Shown one piece after another: positions 17,917-27,243 of a stretch of 64,000 nucleotides of DNA. The notes below the pieces were generated by a model. The model did not search any database. It saw only the letters and a list, made by a program, of their open reading frames with translations, and had not been told where the DNA came from. The position numbers and the translations under genes are program-made. Every line of letters begins with the position of its first letter. Position 1 is the stretch's first letter. This stretch comes from Alkalihalobacillus sp. BA299. Lineage in GTDB: Bacteria > Bacillota > Bacilli > Bacillales > Bacillaceae_F. Location of the stretch: positions 140,933 through 204,932 of the forward strand of contig NZ_JAFLJM010000009.1 of assembly GCF_017745675.1 (NCBI RefSeq), in the 5' to 3' direction.

Positions 17917-20100
17917 ATGAAAGACTATGTACAAGTAGGAAATCTTCAAGTAGCTTCAGTTCTTTATGAGTTTGTTAATACTGAGGCTCTTCCAGGAAGC
18001 GGACTTACTAGTGAACAGTTTTGGTCTAATTTGGAAACATTAGTAACGGAACTAACTCCAGAAAACAAGGCATTATTAGAGCGACGGAAAGAAATCCAAA
18101 CAGAGATAAGTACATGGCATAAAGAAAATAAAGATAACTTTTCTTTTGATAAGTATAAATCATTTTTACAACAAATTGGCTATCTTGAGCCTCAAGTAGA
18201 AGATTTTAAAGTTTCAACACAAGGGGTGGACGACGAAATCGCACATCAAGCGGGTCCACAACTAGTTGTACCTGTTAATAATGCGCGTTATGCGCTAAAT
18301 GCGGCAAATGCTCGCTGGGGAAGTTTATATGATGCTCTTTATGGAACGGATGCGATTCCTGAAGAAAATGGAGCTGAGCGAGGGAAAGGTTATAACCCAG
18401 TTCGTGGTGAGAAAGTTATCGCTTTTGCAAAAAGCTTTCTAGATCAAGTAGTACCACTCATCGAGGCGGCTCATAAAGATGTAGAAAAATATGAAATTAA
18501 AAATGATAAATTAATCGTTTTACATAGTGATGGGCAAGTAACTGAACTTCAAGATGCTACGAAACTGGTAGGTTATCAAGGGCATCCAGAAGACCCATCT
18601 ACTATACTATTAGTAAATAACGGGTTACACTTTGAAATTCAAATCGATCGTAACCACCCTATTGGAAAGTCGGATCAAGCAGGTGTCAAAGATATTTTAA
18701 TGGAATCTGCACTGACAACAATTATGGATTGCGAAGATTCTGTTGCGGCTGTAGATGCTGAAGACAAAGTTGAAGTGTACCGTAATTGGTTAGGTCTTAT
18801 GAAAGGTAATTTAACAGCAACATTTTCTAAAGGTGATAAAACGGTTACACGTGAACTTAATACAGATCGTACGTATACGACGCTATCTGGAAATACGTTA
18901 ACATTACGTGGGCGTTCGCTTATGTTTGTGCGGAACGTTGGTCACTTAATGACAAATAATGCTGTACTCCTACCAAATGGGGAAGAAGTTCCTGAAGGTA
19001 TTCTAGATTGTATGATTACGAGTCTAATTGCAAAACATGACCTTTTAGAAAATAGTAAACTCAAAAACACTACAAAAGGATCCATTTATATTGTTAAACC
19101 AAAAATGCACGGTTCTAAAGAAGTCGCATTTTCTAATAAACTATTTAATCGTGTGGAAGATCTACTCGGCCTTGAGCGTAACACATTGAAAATCGGTGTC
19201 ATGGATGAAGAACGTCGTACGTCTCTAAATCTAAAAAATTGCATTGATGAAGTAAAAGAACGAGTTGCCTTTATTAATACAGGGTTCCTTGATCGAACAG
19301 GGGATGAAATGCATACATCGATGGAAGCGGGTCCGATGATTCGTAAAAATGATATGAAATCGTCGACTTGGTTGCAGTCGTATGAAAAATCGAATGTAAA
19401 TGTAGGGCTTGCTTGCGGATTGCAAGGGCATGCACAAATTGGTAAAGGAATGTGGGCGATGCCAGATCTAATGGCAGAAATGTTAGCGCAAAAAGGTTCA
19501 CAGTTAAAAGCAGGTGCGAACACAGCTTGGGTACCTTCTCCAACAGCTGCAACTTTACATGCACTTCATTACCATGAAGTAAAAGTACCGGAAGTTCAAA
19601 ATGAATTGAAGAAGAGCATCACCGATTTACAGGATAAAATTTTAGAAATTCCAGTAGCCCTTAATGCACAGTGGAGCACTGAAGAAATTCAAAAAGAGCT
19701 AGATAATAATGCGCAAGGTATATTAGGATATGTTGTGCGTTGGGTAGAACAAGGAGTCGGTTGTTCAAAAGTTCCAGATATTAATAATGTAGGACTGATG
19801 GAGGACCGTGCGACTTTACGAATTTCTAGTCAGCACGTAGCAAATTGGCTTCATCACGGAATATGTACAGAAGAGCAAGTATTAGAAACGATGAAACGTA
19901 TGGCTGCAGTTGTTGATGAGCAAAACGCCGGTGACCCTGAATATCGACCGATGGCAAAAGACTTTGATAACTCAGTTGCATTCCAAGCGGCTTGCGAGCT
20001 TGTTTTTAAAGGAATCGAACAACCAAGTGGCTATACAGAGCCTATCCTACACCATCGTCGGATAGAAGCAAAACAGAAGTTTGCTACGCAAGCGAAATAA
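17917..20100 (+). CDS. glcB: Malate synthase G
   Basis: A 727-aa malate synthase of the monomeric G type, which condenses glyoxylate with acetyl-CoA to give malate. Characteristic stretches include [53 protein letters not shown] and [20 protein letters not shown], holding the Mg-binding acids and active-site Arg. AAGGAGG lies 9 nt before ATG 17917; the ATG at 17911 and GTG at 17890 are badly placed. It stands alone with its own terminator but follows glcDF, the source of glyoxylate from glycolate. Isocitrate lyase at 36 kb is the other source. Bacilli more often carry the shorter A form (aceB). Confidence 0.95.
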   Translation: MKDYVQVGNLQVASVLYEFVNTEALPGSGLTSEQFWSNLETLVTELTPENKALLERRKEIQTEISTWHKENKDNFSFDKYKSFLQQIGYLEPQVEDFKVSTQGVDDEIAHQAGPQLVVPVNNARYALNAANARWGSLYDALYGTDAIPEENGAERGKGYNPVRGEKVIAFAKSFLDQVVPLIEAAHKDVEKYEIKNDKLIVLHSDGQVTELQDATKLVGYQGHPEDPSTILLVNNGLHFEIQIDRNHPIGKSDQAGVKDILMESALTTIMDCEDSVAAVDAEDKVEVYRNWLGLMKGNLTATFSKGDKTVTRELNTDRTYTTLSGNTLTLRGRSLMFVRNVGHLMTNNAVLLPNGEEVPEGILDCMITSLIAKHDLLENSKLKNTTKGSIYIVKPKMHGSKEVAFSNKLFNRVEDLLGLERNTLKIGVMDEERRTSLNLKNCIDEVKERVAFINTGFLDRTGDEMHTSMEAGPMIRKNDMKSSTWLQSYEKSNVNVGLACGLQGHAQIGKGMWAMPDLMAEMLAQKGSQLKAGANTAWVPSPTAATLHALHYHEVKVPEVQNELKKSITDLQDKILEIPVALNAQWSTEEIQKELDNNAQGILGYVVRWVEQGVGCSKVPDINNVGLMEDRATLRISSQHVANWLHHGICTEEQVLETMKRMAAVVDEQNAGDPEYRPMAKDFDNSVAFQAACELVFKGIEQPSGYTEPILHHRRIEAKQKFATQAK

Positions 20101-20109
20101 CCAATTATT

Positions 20110-20152
20110 AACCAGTGTGGTGGGGAGATAAACCGGCCACGCTGGTTTCTTT
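20110..20152 (+). terminator. glcB terminator
   Basis: AACCAGTGTGG (20110-20120) pairs with CCACGCTGGTT (20137-20147) and is followed by TCTTTTATTT, right after the malate synthase stop. Confidence 0.8.
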
Positions 20153-20180
20153 TATTTGAAAAAATTTAGTATAATTTTTT

Positions 20181-20431
20181 TACATCATTACTAAGTGGGT
20201 AACTGAAGTAGAGTTAAATCAGTATCCGCTACGAAAAACACCAACAGTTGAAGAGAATATCCGACTTGTCATTATACCTGAATTGGATTACATCCAATGT
20301 ATTTCAAAATCGGACCATTCAAGAGTTACAAAAGTTAGTTCGATCTCTTACAAGCGAACAAATTAGGAATAATAGCTAAAGAAAAGCTTGAACAAGACCA
20401 GACCTTATTGTACGATCAATATAATAAATAG
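20181..20431 (+). pseudogene. Degenerate fragment, probably an AlaX-like alanyl-tRNA editing protein
   Basis: One frame reads KWVTEVELNQYPLRKTPTVE and ENIRLVIIPELDYIQC, the pattern before the CGGTH metal site in AlaX/AlaRS editing domains; here the CGGTH motif itself is destroyed. Other frames continue with TIQELQKLVRSLTSEQ and LGIIAKEKLEQDQTLLYDQ, like the C-terminal DHHA1 part. No start, several frame changes and loss of the metal site show it is dead. Family assignment is tentative. Confidence 0.45.
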
Positions 20432-20449
20432 GGCGAATAGGGGAGTAAC

Positions 20450-20890
20450 ATGGACTACCGAAAGTACGTTTTGCACGAATCAATAGGTTATAAAATTGCA
20501 AATACTGGACGACTAGTCATTAATCGATTAAATAAAAATTTTAAAGATAATAACTATCCAGTCACAAATGAACAATGGTCGATAATGATCCGCTTGTGGG
20601 AAGAGGATGGACTCACCCAACAGCAACTAGCTACTTTAACAGGTAAAGATCAACCTAGTGTTTCAAGATTAATAAATAATATGGTTAGGCGAGAGCTAGT
20701 TAAACGAGTTCCACATCCTGTAGATGGAAGAACAAACTTGATCTTTTTGACATCTGAAGGAAAAAAGTTACAAATTGGACTGATTGAACAAGCTCAAAAG
20801 ACGATCCAACAAATTACAGAAGGTATTCCTCAAGATGATTTAGCTGTTTTTTTACGAGTATTAGATAAGGTTAATAAAAATCTTCAATAA
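20450..20890 (+). CDS. MarR-family transcriptional regulator
   Basis: A 146-aa winged-helix protein. The DNA-binding region is about 50-105 (LTQQQLATLTGKDQPSVSRL as helix-turn-helix, then the wing with the MarR signature DGRTNLIFLTSEGKKL). Flanking helices form the dimer. AGGGGAG precedes ATG 20450. It is the only intact gene between two decayed fragments, so its original target may be lost. It may still act elsewhere, for example on the palindromic sites before glcB; that is speculation. Ligand unknown. Confidence 0.85.
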   Translation: MDYRKYVLHESIGYKIANTGRLVINRLNKNFKDNNYPVTNEQWSIMIRLWEEDGLTQQQLATLTGKDQPSVSRLINNMVRRELVKRVPHPVDGRTNLIFLTSEGKKLQIGLIEQAQKTIQQITEGIPQDDLAVFLRVLDKVNKNLQ

Positions 20891-20932
20891 TAAAGTAACG
20901 TACAAAACACATGGATTCTCAATTAGATTCTC

Positions 20933-21259
20933 ATGAGTGAACCAACGGTCGATGTAAATCCTGAAAAAGTGGTTGTATTTTACTTTGGAGTACTAGATTC
21001 TTTAGATAAAATGGGAGTAGAAGTAACAGGAGTCCCACAAGCTAACATTCCTCCTTATTTAGCAAAATACGAGGATGAAAAGTATGAAAATGTAGGTAGC
21101 TTAAAAGAGCCTGACTTTGAAAAAATTGCAGAAATTTCTCCAGGCTTAATCATTATTTCTGGTAGACAGCAAGAATCGTATGAAGAGTTAAGTAAAATTG
21201 GTCCAACCCTTTACATGGCCATTGATAATACGAACTACAGAAAGGGAATTAATGATTAA
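20933..21259 (+). pseudogene. Fragment of a siderophore ABC transporter binding protein (YclQ/FeuA-like)
   Basis: The 108 codons match the N-terminal lobe of Fe-siderophore binding proteins, with NPEKVVVFYFGVLDSLDKMG, NVGSLKEPDFEKIAEISPG and LIIISGRQQESYEELSKIGP in the expected order. The signal peptide and lipobox are missing at the start. The protein stops after about a third of the usual ~320 residues. No transporter genes follow. It is best read as a remnant of a lost petrobactin-type uptake locus. Confidence 0.8.
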
Positions 21260-21291
21260 ATTAACCACAATTAGCAATTATCTAGATAAAT

Positions 21292-22053
21292 CTATTTGAG
21301 AATAAAGATCTGTTGCTCCTCTAATAAGCTGTTTTCATAAGCTTTTGCAATCCCCATCACTTCAATAGCATTTTTTAAGACGGTTTTATATTTTAAGGTT
21401 ACTTTGAATTCGTTAGAAAATGGAAATGTCCTTATTGTAATTTCTTTTGGATTAAGCCATTCGGCGAAAAGAGGATGTATTTTATCGTTGAAGAGTTCGG
21501 TTTTACTAAATCCGTTAATAAACCATGGATGTTCTTGCTCCTTTTTTATTCCAAGCTCATTTAAGCAAAAGTATAAAGAGAGATCATCACAGAATTGTAG
21601 TAAGCGATAGTGTTCTAACAATAAGGCATGATCTAAGTCTGGAATATTCCCTTTTATTTTTTCCTGTCTCTTCCTTTCAGCATTTAAAAATTGGATGCCT
21701 TTTTCATCGTTAGAATGAGAAAAAAAGGAGCTATAATGAAGGCTACATAATAAGCTAGCATAAGGACTGACTTTCTCAATTTCATCTAACCCAATAGTAT
21801 AAAAAGCTATTTTAGGAAGTAGTGGGAAATCTGAAAACGAGTATGGAAGGTTCGCTTGATCATTCCAGATTGGAGTTTCATCTAGCCCGATCCAGCTCCG
21901 GTCGTGTTCATATGCTGCGAAAATAGCATCATCAAAGAAGTGTTCTGCCTTAAGTAAGTCGCACTTAAAATGCTTCGCGACTTCTCCCGATATAAAGGCG
22001 TGGTCATGCTGCTTAATCATTATAAATGCATCATTTGTCTCTCGAATAATCAC
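21292..22053 (-). CDS. DUF3891 family protein
   Basis: A 253-aa protein of the Bacillus DUF3891 family, whose function is unknown. Features seen are an N-terminal QHDHAFISGEVAKHF segment, YEHDRSWIGLDETPIW with charged and aromatic residues that could form an active site, and LHYSSFF. The His and Asp pattern recalls HD-type metal sites, but this is only suggestive. The start is GTG 22053 with AAAGGAG about 10 nt upstream. Convergent with the siderophore-binding fragment. Confidence 0.7.
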   Translation of the reverse strand: MIIRETNDAFIMIKQHDHAFISGEVAKHFKCDLLKAEHFFDDAIFAAYEHDRSWIGLDETPIWNDQANLPYSFSDFPLLPKIAFYTIGLDEIEKVSPYASLLCSLHYSSFFSHSNDEKGIQFLNAERKRQEKIKGNIPDLDHALLLEHYRLLQFCDDLSLYFCLNELGIKKEQEHPWFINGFSKTELFNDKIHPLFAEWLNPKEITIRTFPFSNEFKVTLKYKTVLKNAIEVMGIAKAYENSLLEEQQIFILK

Positions 22054-22195
22054 TAGTAAAACGCTCCTTTTCTTAACAATTACTTCTATTGTAAACGAAG
22101 CTGAGGAAGTTGATCAAATTGTAATGAGTAGTGACTTGTTACTTTATTCTCAAACGTCTATAAAAAAGCATATATGTATAAAAAAAGGGTATGTT

Positions 22196-22297
22196 ATGAG
22201 TAGGATAATAAAGGAAGCTTTCGTAAACTTCTGTATGGCCATGCTTCAAAAAGCCAATAGTCACAACCGTAAGAAGAAGGTAATAGGACAAACTTAA
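22196..22297 (+). CDS. Possible small protein (33 aa)
   Basis: ATG 22196 is preceded by AAAAAGGG 6-7 nt upstream and opens a 33-codon frame beginning MSRIIKEAFVNFCMAMLQKA and ending in a basic HNRKKKVIGQT tail. The first 20 residues could form an amphipathic helix and the tail is strongly positive, as in membrane-associated small proteins. It lies 33 bp upstream of the YtxH gene on the same strand. No family recognised; it may be spurious. Confidence 0.4.
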   Translation: MSRIIKEAFVNFCMAMLQKANSHNRKKKVIGQT

Positions 22298-22330
22298 TTA
22301 AAACAACAAGCCATTTAAGGAGTTGGTGAT

Positions 22331-22642
22331 ATGGGTCGAAAGAATAATATTGGGCCAGGATTTGTTATTGGAACGCTTGTTGGTGGAATGATTGGTGCAA
22401 CAAGTGCACTGTTGCTTACTCCTAAAAGAGGTGAAGAAATGAGGCAGGACCTTATCGGTCGGATGAATATATCGACGTCAGAAACTAAACCTCTTTCTCA
22501 TATGATCCTCGAAATGGGGAGTGAATGGGCTTATGATTTTTTTGAGGAAGATGAAAACCAAATTGATGAGGATCAAGGTGGAGGAGAAGTAGGGTATGTT
22601 GTTCATGAGATGTTAGATAATATGGAAGAGCAAAGAGGCTGA
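22331..22642 (+). CDS. YtxH-domain small membrane protein
   Basis: A 103-aa protein with one Gly-rich membrane segment (FVIGTLVGGMIGATSALLL, residues ~10-28) followed by TPKRGEEMRQDL, the YtxH signature. The C-terminal half is acidic (FFEEDENQIDEDQ). YtxH-like proteins are general-stress and envelope-related in Bacillus, with unknown biochemical role. AAGGAGTTGGTGAT precedes ATG 22331. A terminator follows. Confidence 0.8.
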   Translation: MGRKNNIGPGFVIGTLVGGMIGATSALLLTPKRGEEMRQDLIGRMNISTSETKPLSHMILEMGSEWAYDFFEEDENQIDEDQGGGEVGYVVHEMLDNMEEQRG

Positions 22643-22665
22643 TTTATTAATTAGCCTCTTTATTT
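22633..22665 (+). terminator. Terminator after the YtxH gene
   Basis: AAGAGGCT (22633-22640) pairs with AGCCTCTT (22653-22660), followed by TATTTCTT. It overlaps the gene's last codons. Confidence 0.7.
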
Positions 22666-22756
22666 CTTCTACTCTCTTAACACTTTCTACATATTTTTAT
22701 AATATGTTATTTAGAATGTTTTAGAATAAAGTTAAGTTACATTTGGGGGAACCAAA

Positions 22757-23446
22757 ATGAAAAAAAAGATTATTCTTATAGTTGATGATGAAAAAGATAT
22801 GCGTGAGTTGATTAGTATTTGTTTACAAGGTGAGTATGAGACCGTGGAAGCGGAAGATGGAGAATCGGCACTAGAGCTTCTCGATGCACAAGTGATTGAC
22901 TTAGTACTTCTCGATGTGATGATGCCAATCATGGATGGCTTTTCTGTACTCAAAGAGATGAAGCAAATTGAAAAAGTAAAAGATATTCCTGTTATTTTGT
23001 TAACAGCGCTTGGGGATACAGAAGACATCGTAAAAGGCTTAAATCGAGGTGCTGATGATTATATTATCAAGCCATTTGAACCGCGAGAAATGATTGCTAG
23101 AATACAATCTGTGCTTAGACGTTCGACTATTCTTGAAGAAGTATTTGAACTTCATCATCTTAAATTTGATCAAGAAAAGTATCAAGTTACATATAATGGA
23201 CAAGTTGTTCCTCTCACAAAAAAGGAGTATAAACTGTTTTTTCGTTTAGCAAGCCATCCAGGTAGAGTGTATTCACGCGAACAATTAGTAGAACTTGAAT
23301 GGGACTTTTCATTTGATGGAGATGCTAGAAATGTCGATGCTCATATTAAAAACATTCGAGAAAAGTTAAAGAAAACTAAATACCCTCACAAAGTTATTGA
23401 AACTGTTTGGGGAATTGGTTATCAAGTTGTTCAAGAACTTTCATGA
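22757..23446 (+). CDS. OmpR-family response regulator
   Basis: A 229-aa response regulator. The receiver domain has the acidic pair in LIVDDEKDM, the phosphorylatable Asp in LLDVMMP (about residue 54), Thr in LLTAL and Lys in IIKPF. An OmpR/PhoB winged helix fills the C-terminus (LTKKEYKLFFRLASHPGRVY, NVDAHIKNIREKLKK). It starts a three-gene operon with the histidine kinase (15 bp on) and an MscS channel. Targets are unknown; autoregulation is likely by family habit. Confidence 0.93.
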   Translation: MKKKIILIVDDEKDMRELISICLQGEYETVEAEDGESALELLDAQVIDLVLLDVMMPIMDGFSVLKEMKQIEKVKDIPVILLTALGDTEDIVKGLNRGADDYIIKPFEPREMIARIQSVLRRSTILEEVFELHHLKFDQEKYQVTYNGQVVPLTKKEYKLFFRLASHPGRVYSREQLVELEWDFSFDGDARNVDAHIKNIREKLKKTKYPHKVIETVWGIGYQVVQELS

Positions 23447-23461
23447 TGTTGGGGGAATGAG

Positions 23462-24910
23462 ATGAGGCTTTCTTCTAAGCTTACTATGCTTTTAGTAATA
23501 TGCTTAATGACTACAATATTAACAATGAGTATCACTTTTTATATTCAATCAAAAGAATTTTATCAGGATCATCTAACAAAACAATTAGAACATCGATTAG
23601 TCACTCATGCAGATAGTATTGAAAACCACTTTGTTATTGATACAATCTTACATGTATTGAAAATGGAAAAGGATGATACGGTTAATTTTCTCCTTTTTGA
23701 TGAAAAATTAACCCCTTTAGTCATGGCGCAGCCTATTGATCCTGAGCTTATTGAAGCGTATCATCTGTGGATTAAGCAAAAAATTAATACAGAATCACTA
23801 CATGTTGATATTAAACAACCGATTACTGACTACGTTACAACAAGAGAACATCACATTCAACATATTTGGTCGATGCAGCCAGTATACGTAAATGAGAGAG
23901 TTAAGGGCTATTTATTTATTGATCAAAATATGAGAGAATTCGAAGCGACGAAAAATAATATTTTACAGCTCGTATTTATTATGAGTATTATTATTTTTGT
24001 GATTGGTCTCCTATTTATCTTATACTTATCAAGAGTGTTAACAAAGCCATTACAAAATATGGGGAAGGCGACGACTCAAATTGCTAAAGGAAATTTTGAG
24101 TATGAAATTAAAACGACAGCTAAAGATGAGGTCGGGCGTCTAGCTCAAGATATTCAACAAATGTCTGATCAATTAAAACGTTATAATGATACGAGAAAAG
24201 AGTTTTTATCCCACATTTCCCATGACTTGAGAACCCCTTTAACATATGTTAAGGCCTACGCTGCATTGTTAAAAGACCGAGAAGAAAGTGATTCAATGTG
24301 TAAAAAGCAAGCGAGTATGATTTATAAACAAGCTAAAAATATGGAAGTACTCGTCAATGATTTGTTTGAGTTAGCAAAATATGAGGAAGGGAATATACAA
24401 CTTCATAAGGATGTTGTAAACTTGTATTCTTGGTTACATGATTTAAAATTGGATTTTGACTTGAAACTACAACAAGAAAATATAGAATTTGAACTAGAAA
24501 TTGAAAACAAACTATCGACGGGCTATTTTGATAAAGAGAAGATGAAACAAGTTATAAAAAATTTAATTGAAAATAGTATTCGCTACACACAAAATGGTAA
24601 AATTATAGTTCGTATCCAGAAGAATAACCAAAAAAAACGATTAAGTATTGCTATACAGGATAATGGTCTAGGGATCCCTGAAAGTGAACTACCGTTTATA
24701 TGGGAGAGGTTTTATCGAGTCGATAAATCGCGTACATCAAAAAATGGTGGAAGCGGTTTAGGGTTAGCGATCGTAAAACATATTATTGAGCTTCATGGTG
24801 GGACTATCAATGTTGACAGTAAGCTAGGTGAAGGAACAACATTTTTAATAATGCTACCACAGCAAACAGTTGAGAAGAAAGACGGATTGGGGGAATATGA
24901 AATTGACTGA
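23462..24910 (+). CDS. Membrane sensor histidine kinase
   Basis: A 482-aa kinase. TM1 is at about 8-28, TM2 at about 168-190 (FIMSIIIFVIGLLFILYL), with a ~140-aa extracellular sensor between. HAMP follows (TKPLQNMGKATTQIAKGNFE). The phosphoacceptor His is in FLSHISHDLRTPLTYVKAYA, and the ATPase has the N box NLIENSIRYTQ and G boxes DNGLGIPE and GGSGLGLAIVKHI. The last 14 bp overlap the start of the MscS gene. The sensor domain is not one I recognise; coupling to a mechanosensitive channel suggests envelope or osmotic stress. Confidence 0.93.
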   Translation: MRLSSKLTMLLVICLMTTILTMSITFYIQSKEFYQDHLTKQLEHRLVTHADSIENHFVIDTILHVLKMEKDDTVNFLLFDEKLTPLVMAQPIDPELIEAYHLWIKQKINTESLHVDIKQPITDYVTTREHHIQHIWSMQPVYVNERVKGYLFIDQNMREFEATKNNILQLVFIMSIIIFVIGLLFILYLSRVLTKPLQNMGKATTQIAKGNFEYEIKTTAKDEVGRLAQDIQQMSDQLKRYNDTRKEFLSHISHDLRTPLTYVKAYAALLKDREESDSMCKKQASMIYKQAKNMEVLVNDLFELAKYEEGNIQLHKDVVNLYSWLHDLKLDFDLKLQQENIEFELEIENKLSTGYFDKEKMKQVIKNLIENSIRYTQNGKIIVRIQKNNQKKRLSIAIQDNGLGIPESELPFIWERFYRVDKSRTSKNGGSGLGLAIVKHIIELHGGTINVDSKLGEGTTFLIMLPQQTVEKKDGLGEYEID

Positions 24911-26003
24911 GCTAATAGATCAACTCATTTCTTTTTTTATGCAATACAGAGTAATAACGACCATAATTATTGTCATATTCTTTGTTTTTATTAATCGTTG
25001 GTTGTCAAAGCTTGTAATCTATTTGCTTTCGAAGCTAATTAATAAAACGAATAACCAATTTTTTATTGCCGTATTAGACGCGTACGAAAAGCCGCTACGA
25101 ACGTTCTTTATCTTTTTACCGATCTATATTGGCATAATGTCTTTTGATCTAACACTTAGTACTGAATTATTGATTGATCGTATTTTTAATACAATTATTA
25201 TTTTAATCATAGGGTCAGGGTTGATTAAGCTTTCAAGTAAAAGCTCTAGATTGTTTGAAAAACTGAAAGAGAAATTTGCAATGGAATTTGATGAAATTTT
25301 AATTCCGTTCTTTTCTAAAGTATTGCAAGTTGTCATCATTGCAGTCATTCTAAGTTTAGTGGCCCAAGCTTGGGGGCATAACATAAACAACTTGGTCGCT
25401 GGTTTAGGGATAGGCGGTCTTGCTGTAGCCCTTGCGGCGCAAAGTACGTTAGGAAATCTGTTTGGTGGTGTCGTTATCATTACAGAAAAGCCTTTTTCTC
25501 TCGGGAATTGGATTAAGACACCTTCTGTAGAGGGGATTGTAGAAGATATCGGATTTAGAAGTACAAAAATCCGTACGTTTGCCAATTCGGTCATTGTTAT
25601 ACCCAATTCAACCTTAGCCAATCAAGAAATTGAAAACTTTAGTAGCATGGGAAAACGTAGAATTATGTTTAATCTTGGTTTAACTTATCAAACGTCTAGA
25701 GACCAAATGAAAAAATGTGTAGAACGAATTGAAGAGATGATTAGAAACCATGAAGCTGTTCATCCAGAGACAATCATGGTTCGATTTGATAAATTTAATG
25801 ATAGTAGTTTAGATATTTTCTTATACTTCTTTACTAAAACAACAGTATGGGCCGAGTATTTAAAAGTTAAAGAAGATATCAACTTTAAAATATTAGAGAT
25901 ACTAGAAGAGGAAGGGGCAAGTATTGCCTTTCCAAGTCGTTCATTATACGTTGAAACGGTTGAAAAAGAAAACGAAAACAAAGAACTCACTGTTGAAGGG
26001 TAG
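24897..26003 (+). CDS. MscS-type mechanosensitive channel
   Basis: A 368-aa small-conductance mechanosensitive channel family member. Several N-terminal hydrophobic segments are followed by the pore-lining helix GLGIGGLAVALAAQSTLGNL and the beta domain (GGVVIITEKPFSLGNWIK, EGIVEDIGFRSTKIRTFANS, VIVIPNSTLANQEIENFS). Such channels open under membrane tension and release osmolytes. GGGGGAAT precedes ATG 24897. It overlaps the histidine kinase by 14 bp, so the three genes should be co-expressed. It differs from the second MscS gene here (ykuT, 42 kb) by its longer N-terminus. Confidence 0.92.
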   Translation: MKLTELIDQLISFFMQYRVITTIIIVIFFVFINRWLSKLVIYLLSKLINKTNNQFFIAVLDAYEKPLRTFFIFLPIYIGIMSFDLTLSTELLIDRIFNTIIILIIGSGLIKLSSKSSRLFEKLKEKFAMEFDEILIPFFSKVLQVVIIAVILSLVAQAWGHNINNLVAGLGIGGLAVALAAQSTLGNLFGGVVIITEKPFSLGNWIKTPSVEGIVEDIGFRSTKIRTFANSVIVIPNSTLANQEIENFSSMGKRRIMFNLGLTYQTSRDQMKKCVERIEEMIRNHEAVHPETIMVRFDKFNDSSLDIFLYFFTKTTVWAEYLKVKEDINFKILEILEEEGASIAFPSRSLYVETVEKENENKELTVEG

Positions 26004-26013
26004 AGTTATAAAA

Positions 26014-26042
26014 AAGAGGCTGACAATAATTGTCAGCCTCTT
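26014..26042. terminator. Bidirectional terminator between MscS and the soluble chemoreceptor
   Basis: A perfect 12-bp stem (AAGAGGCTGACA with TGTCAGCCTCTT) has an A-run before and T-rich sequence after, serving both converging genes. Confidence 0.85.
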
Positions 26043-26045
26043 CAA

Positions 26046-27002
26046 TTATTTTTGTAGCAGTTGAAGTTGATTCATGCCTTCTTTTAATTGATGTTCAACT
26101 TGAATAGCTTCATCAATATGTTGTTGGATCAATTGATTAGTTTCATCAAACGTATTAGCTGTTTGAGAGATTTCGTTGTTGATGTTTTGGCTGAGTATAT
26201 CCTGTTCTTTTATTGTTTTCAACACGGCATTTACATCTGTTTTTACAGCATCAATAGCTACGATAATTTCTTCGATACTTTGTGCTGTTTGGTTACCGTA
26301 TTCTTTACCTTCTTCAACAGCTCGTAATGTATTGTTAGAATCCTCTAAAGCTCGTTCAGTTTCTGTTTGTATATGTTTAATTAAGTCATCGATACTTTTG
26401 GTACTTTGTGCAGTGTTTTCAGCTAATTTTCTAACTTCATCTGCTACAACAGCAAAACCTTTACCGTGTTCTCCAGCACGCGCAGCTTCAATCGAAGCAT
26501 TTAACGCTAACAGGTTAGTTTGTTCAGCAATTTCATTAATTACTTTTACAATTCCTTCTATTTCCTTTGACCTAGAACCTAATTGAGCCATGCTTGCTGC
26601 AGTTTGTTTTGATTCTTCTCCTAGTCTTTCGATTAACAATTGGATTTTTTTGACGGAATTTTGCCCATTCGTTGATTTGTCTACCATAATATCAGTAGAA
26701 GAGATAAGAGATTGGCCTTTTTCTCCCATTACTAAAGAAGTGTTACTTAATTGCTGGCTCGTTTCAGTGACAGTTTCAAAATGTTCTCTTATATTTTCAA
26801 CCATTGTTCCTAGTGTATTATGTTGTTCATTAACAGCATTATGCTCTTCGAAAGCAGCAATAAAACTATTATTTATTTCATTAAAAAGTTGATTATTTTG
26901 TACATCTTTTTCACTAAGTTGCTGTTCTAGTTCTGCAATACGTTTTTCTAGCACTAATTTTTCAGATTCAAGCTGTTTAACTTTACTATTTGAAAAGAAC
27001 AA
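26046..27002 (-). CDS. Cytoplasmic methyl-accepting chemotaxis-type protein
   Basis: A 318-aa protein with no membrane segment. It opens with a coiled coil ([20 protein letters not shown]), continues with a helical linker and has the receptor hairpin tip [20 protein letters not shown], with [19 protein letters not shown]. It should bind CheA/CheW as a soluble receptor, like B. subtilis YfmS. There is no obvious sensory domain (no PAS, globin or GAF), so the signal is unclear. Start TTG 27002 with GAGGTGA 7 nt upstream. Convergent with the MscS operon. Confidence 0.88.
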   Translation of the reverse strand: MFFSNSKVKQLESEKLVLEKRIAELEQQLSEKDVQNNQLFNEINNSFIAAFEEHNAVNEQHNTLGTMVENIREHFETVTETSQQLSNTSLVMGEKGQSLISSTDIMVDKSTNGQNSVKKIQLLIERLGEESKQTAASMAQLGSRSKEIEGIVKVINEIAEQTNLLALNASIEAARAGEHGKGFAVVADEVRKLAENTAQSTKSIDDLIKHIQTETERALEDSNNTLRAVEEGKEYGNQTAQSIEEIIVAIDAVKTDVNAVLKTIKEQDILSQNINNEISQTANTFDETNQLIQQHIDEAIQVEHQLKEGMNQLQLLQK

Positions 27003-27179
27003 TGCAAATTCACCTCAAGATTTTACAAATTGATAAATAGAAATTCAAATCTATCATATCATAAATATGTACTAATATAGTCCTAGAGTTTAAAAATATT
27101 ATTAATTTAGTTTAAAGTATTAGGTCAGTGTGGTATAAATTAATGAAGAATATCATTTAATAATAATTATTATTTAAGG

Positions 27180-27208
27180 TTGACTATTAAATAAAAACTA
27201 TTTAATAT
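27180..27208 (+). promoter_or_regulatory. Promoter for the glutaredoxin-thioredoxin reductase gene
   Basis: TTGACT (27180-27185) and TAATAT (27203-27208) are spaced 17 bp, about 36 nt before the start codon. Just upstream is an AATAATAATTATTATT palindrome, vaguely like Fur/PerR-type boxes but not matching either consensus. Confidence 0.5.
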
Positions 27209-27243
27209 AATTAATATAATTGTAAATAATGGAGGGGTGGAAG

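Noticed and set aside
19086..19523. 145-codon frame antisense to malate synthase G
   Set aside because: Shadow of a strongly conserved gene; no ribosome binding site.
27160..27180. Fur or PerR box before the Grx-TrxR gene
   Set aside because: The AATAATAATTATTATT palindrome does not fit the 7-1-7 pattern of either regulator and is common in AT-rich DNA.
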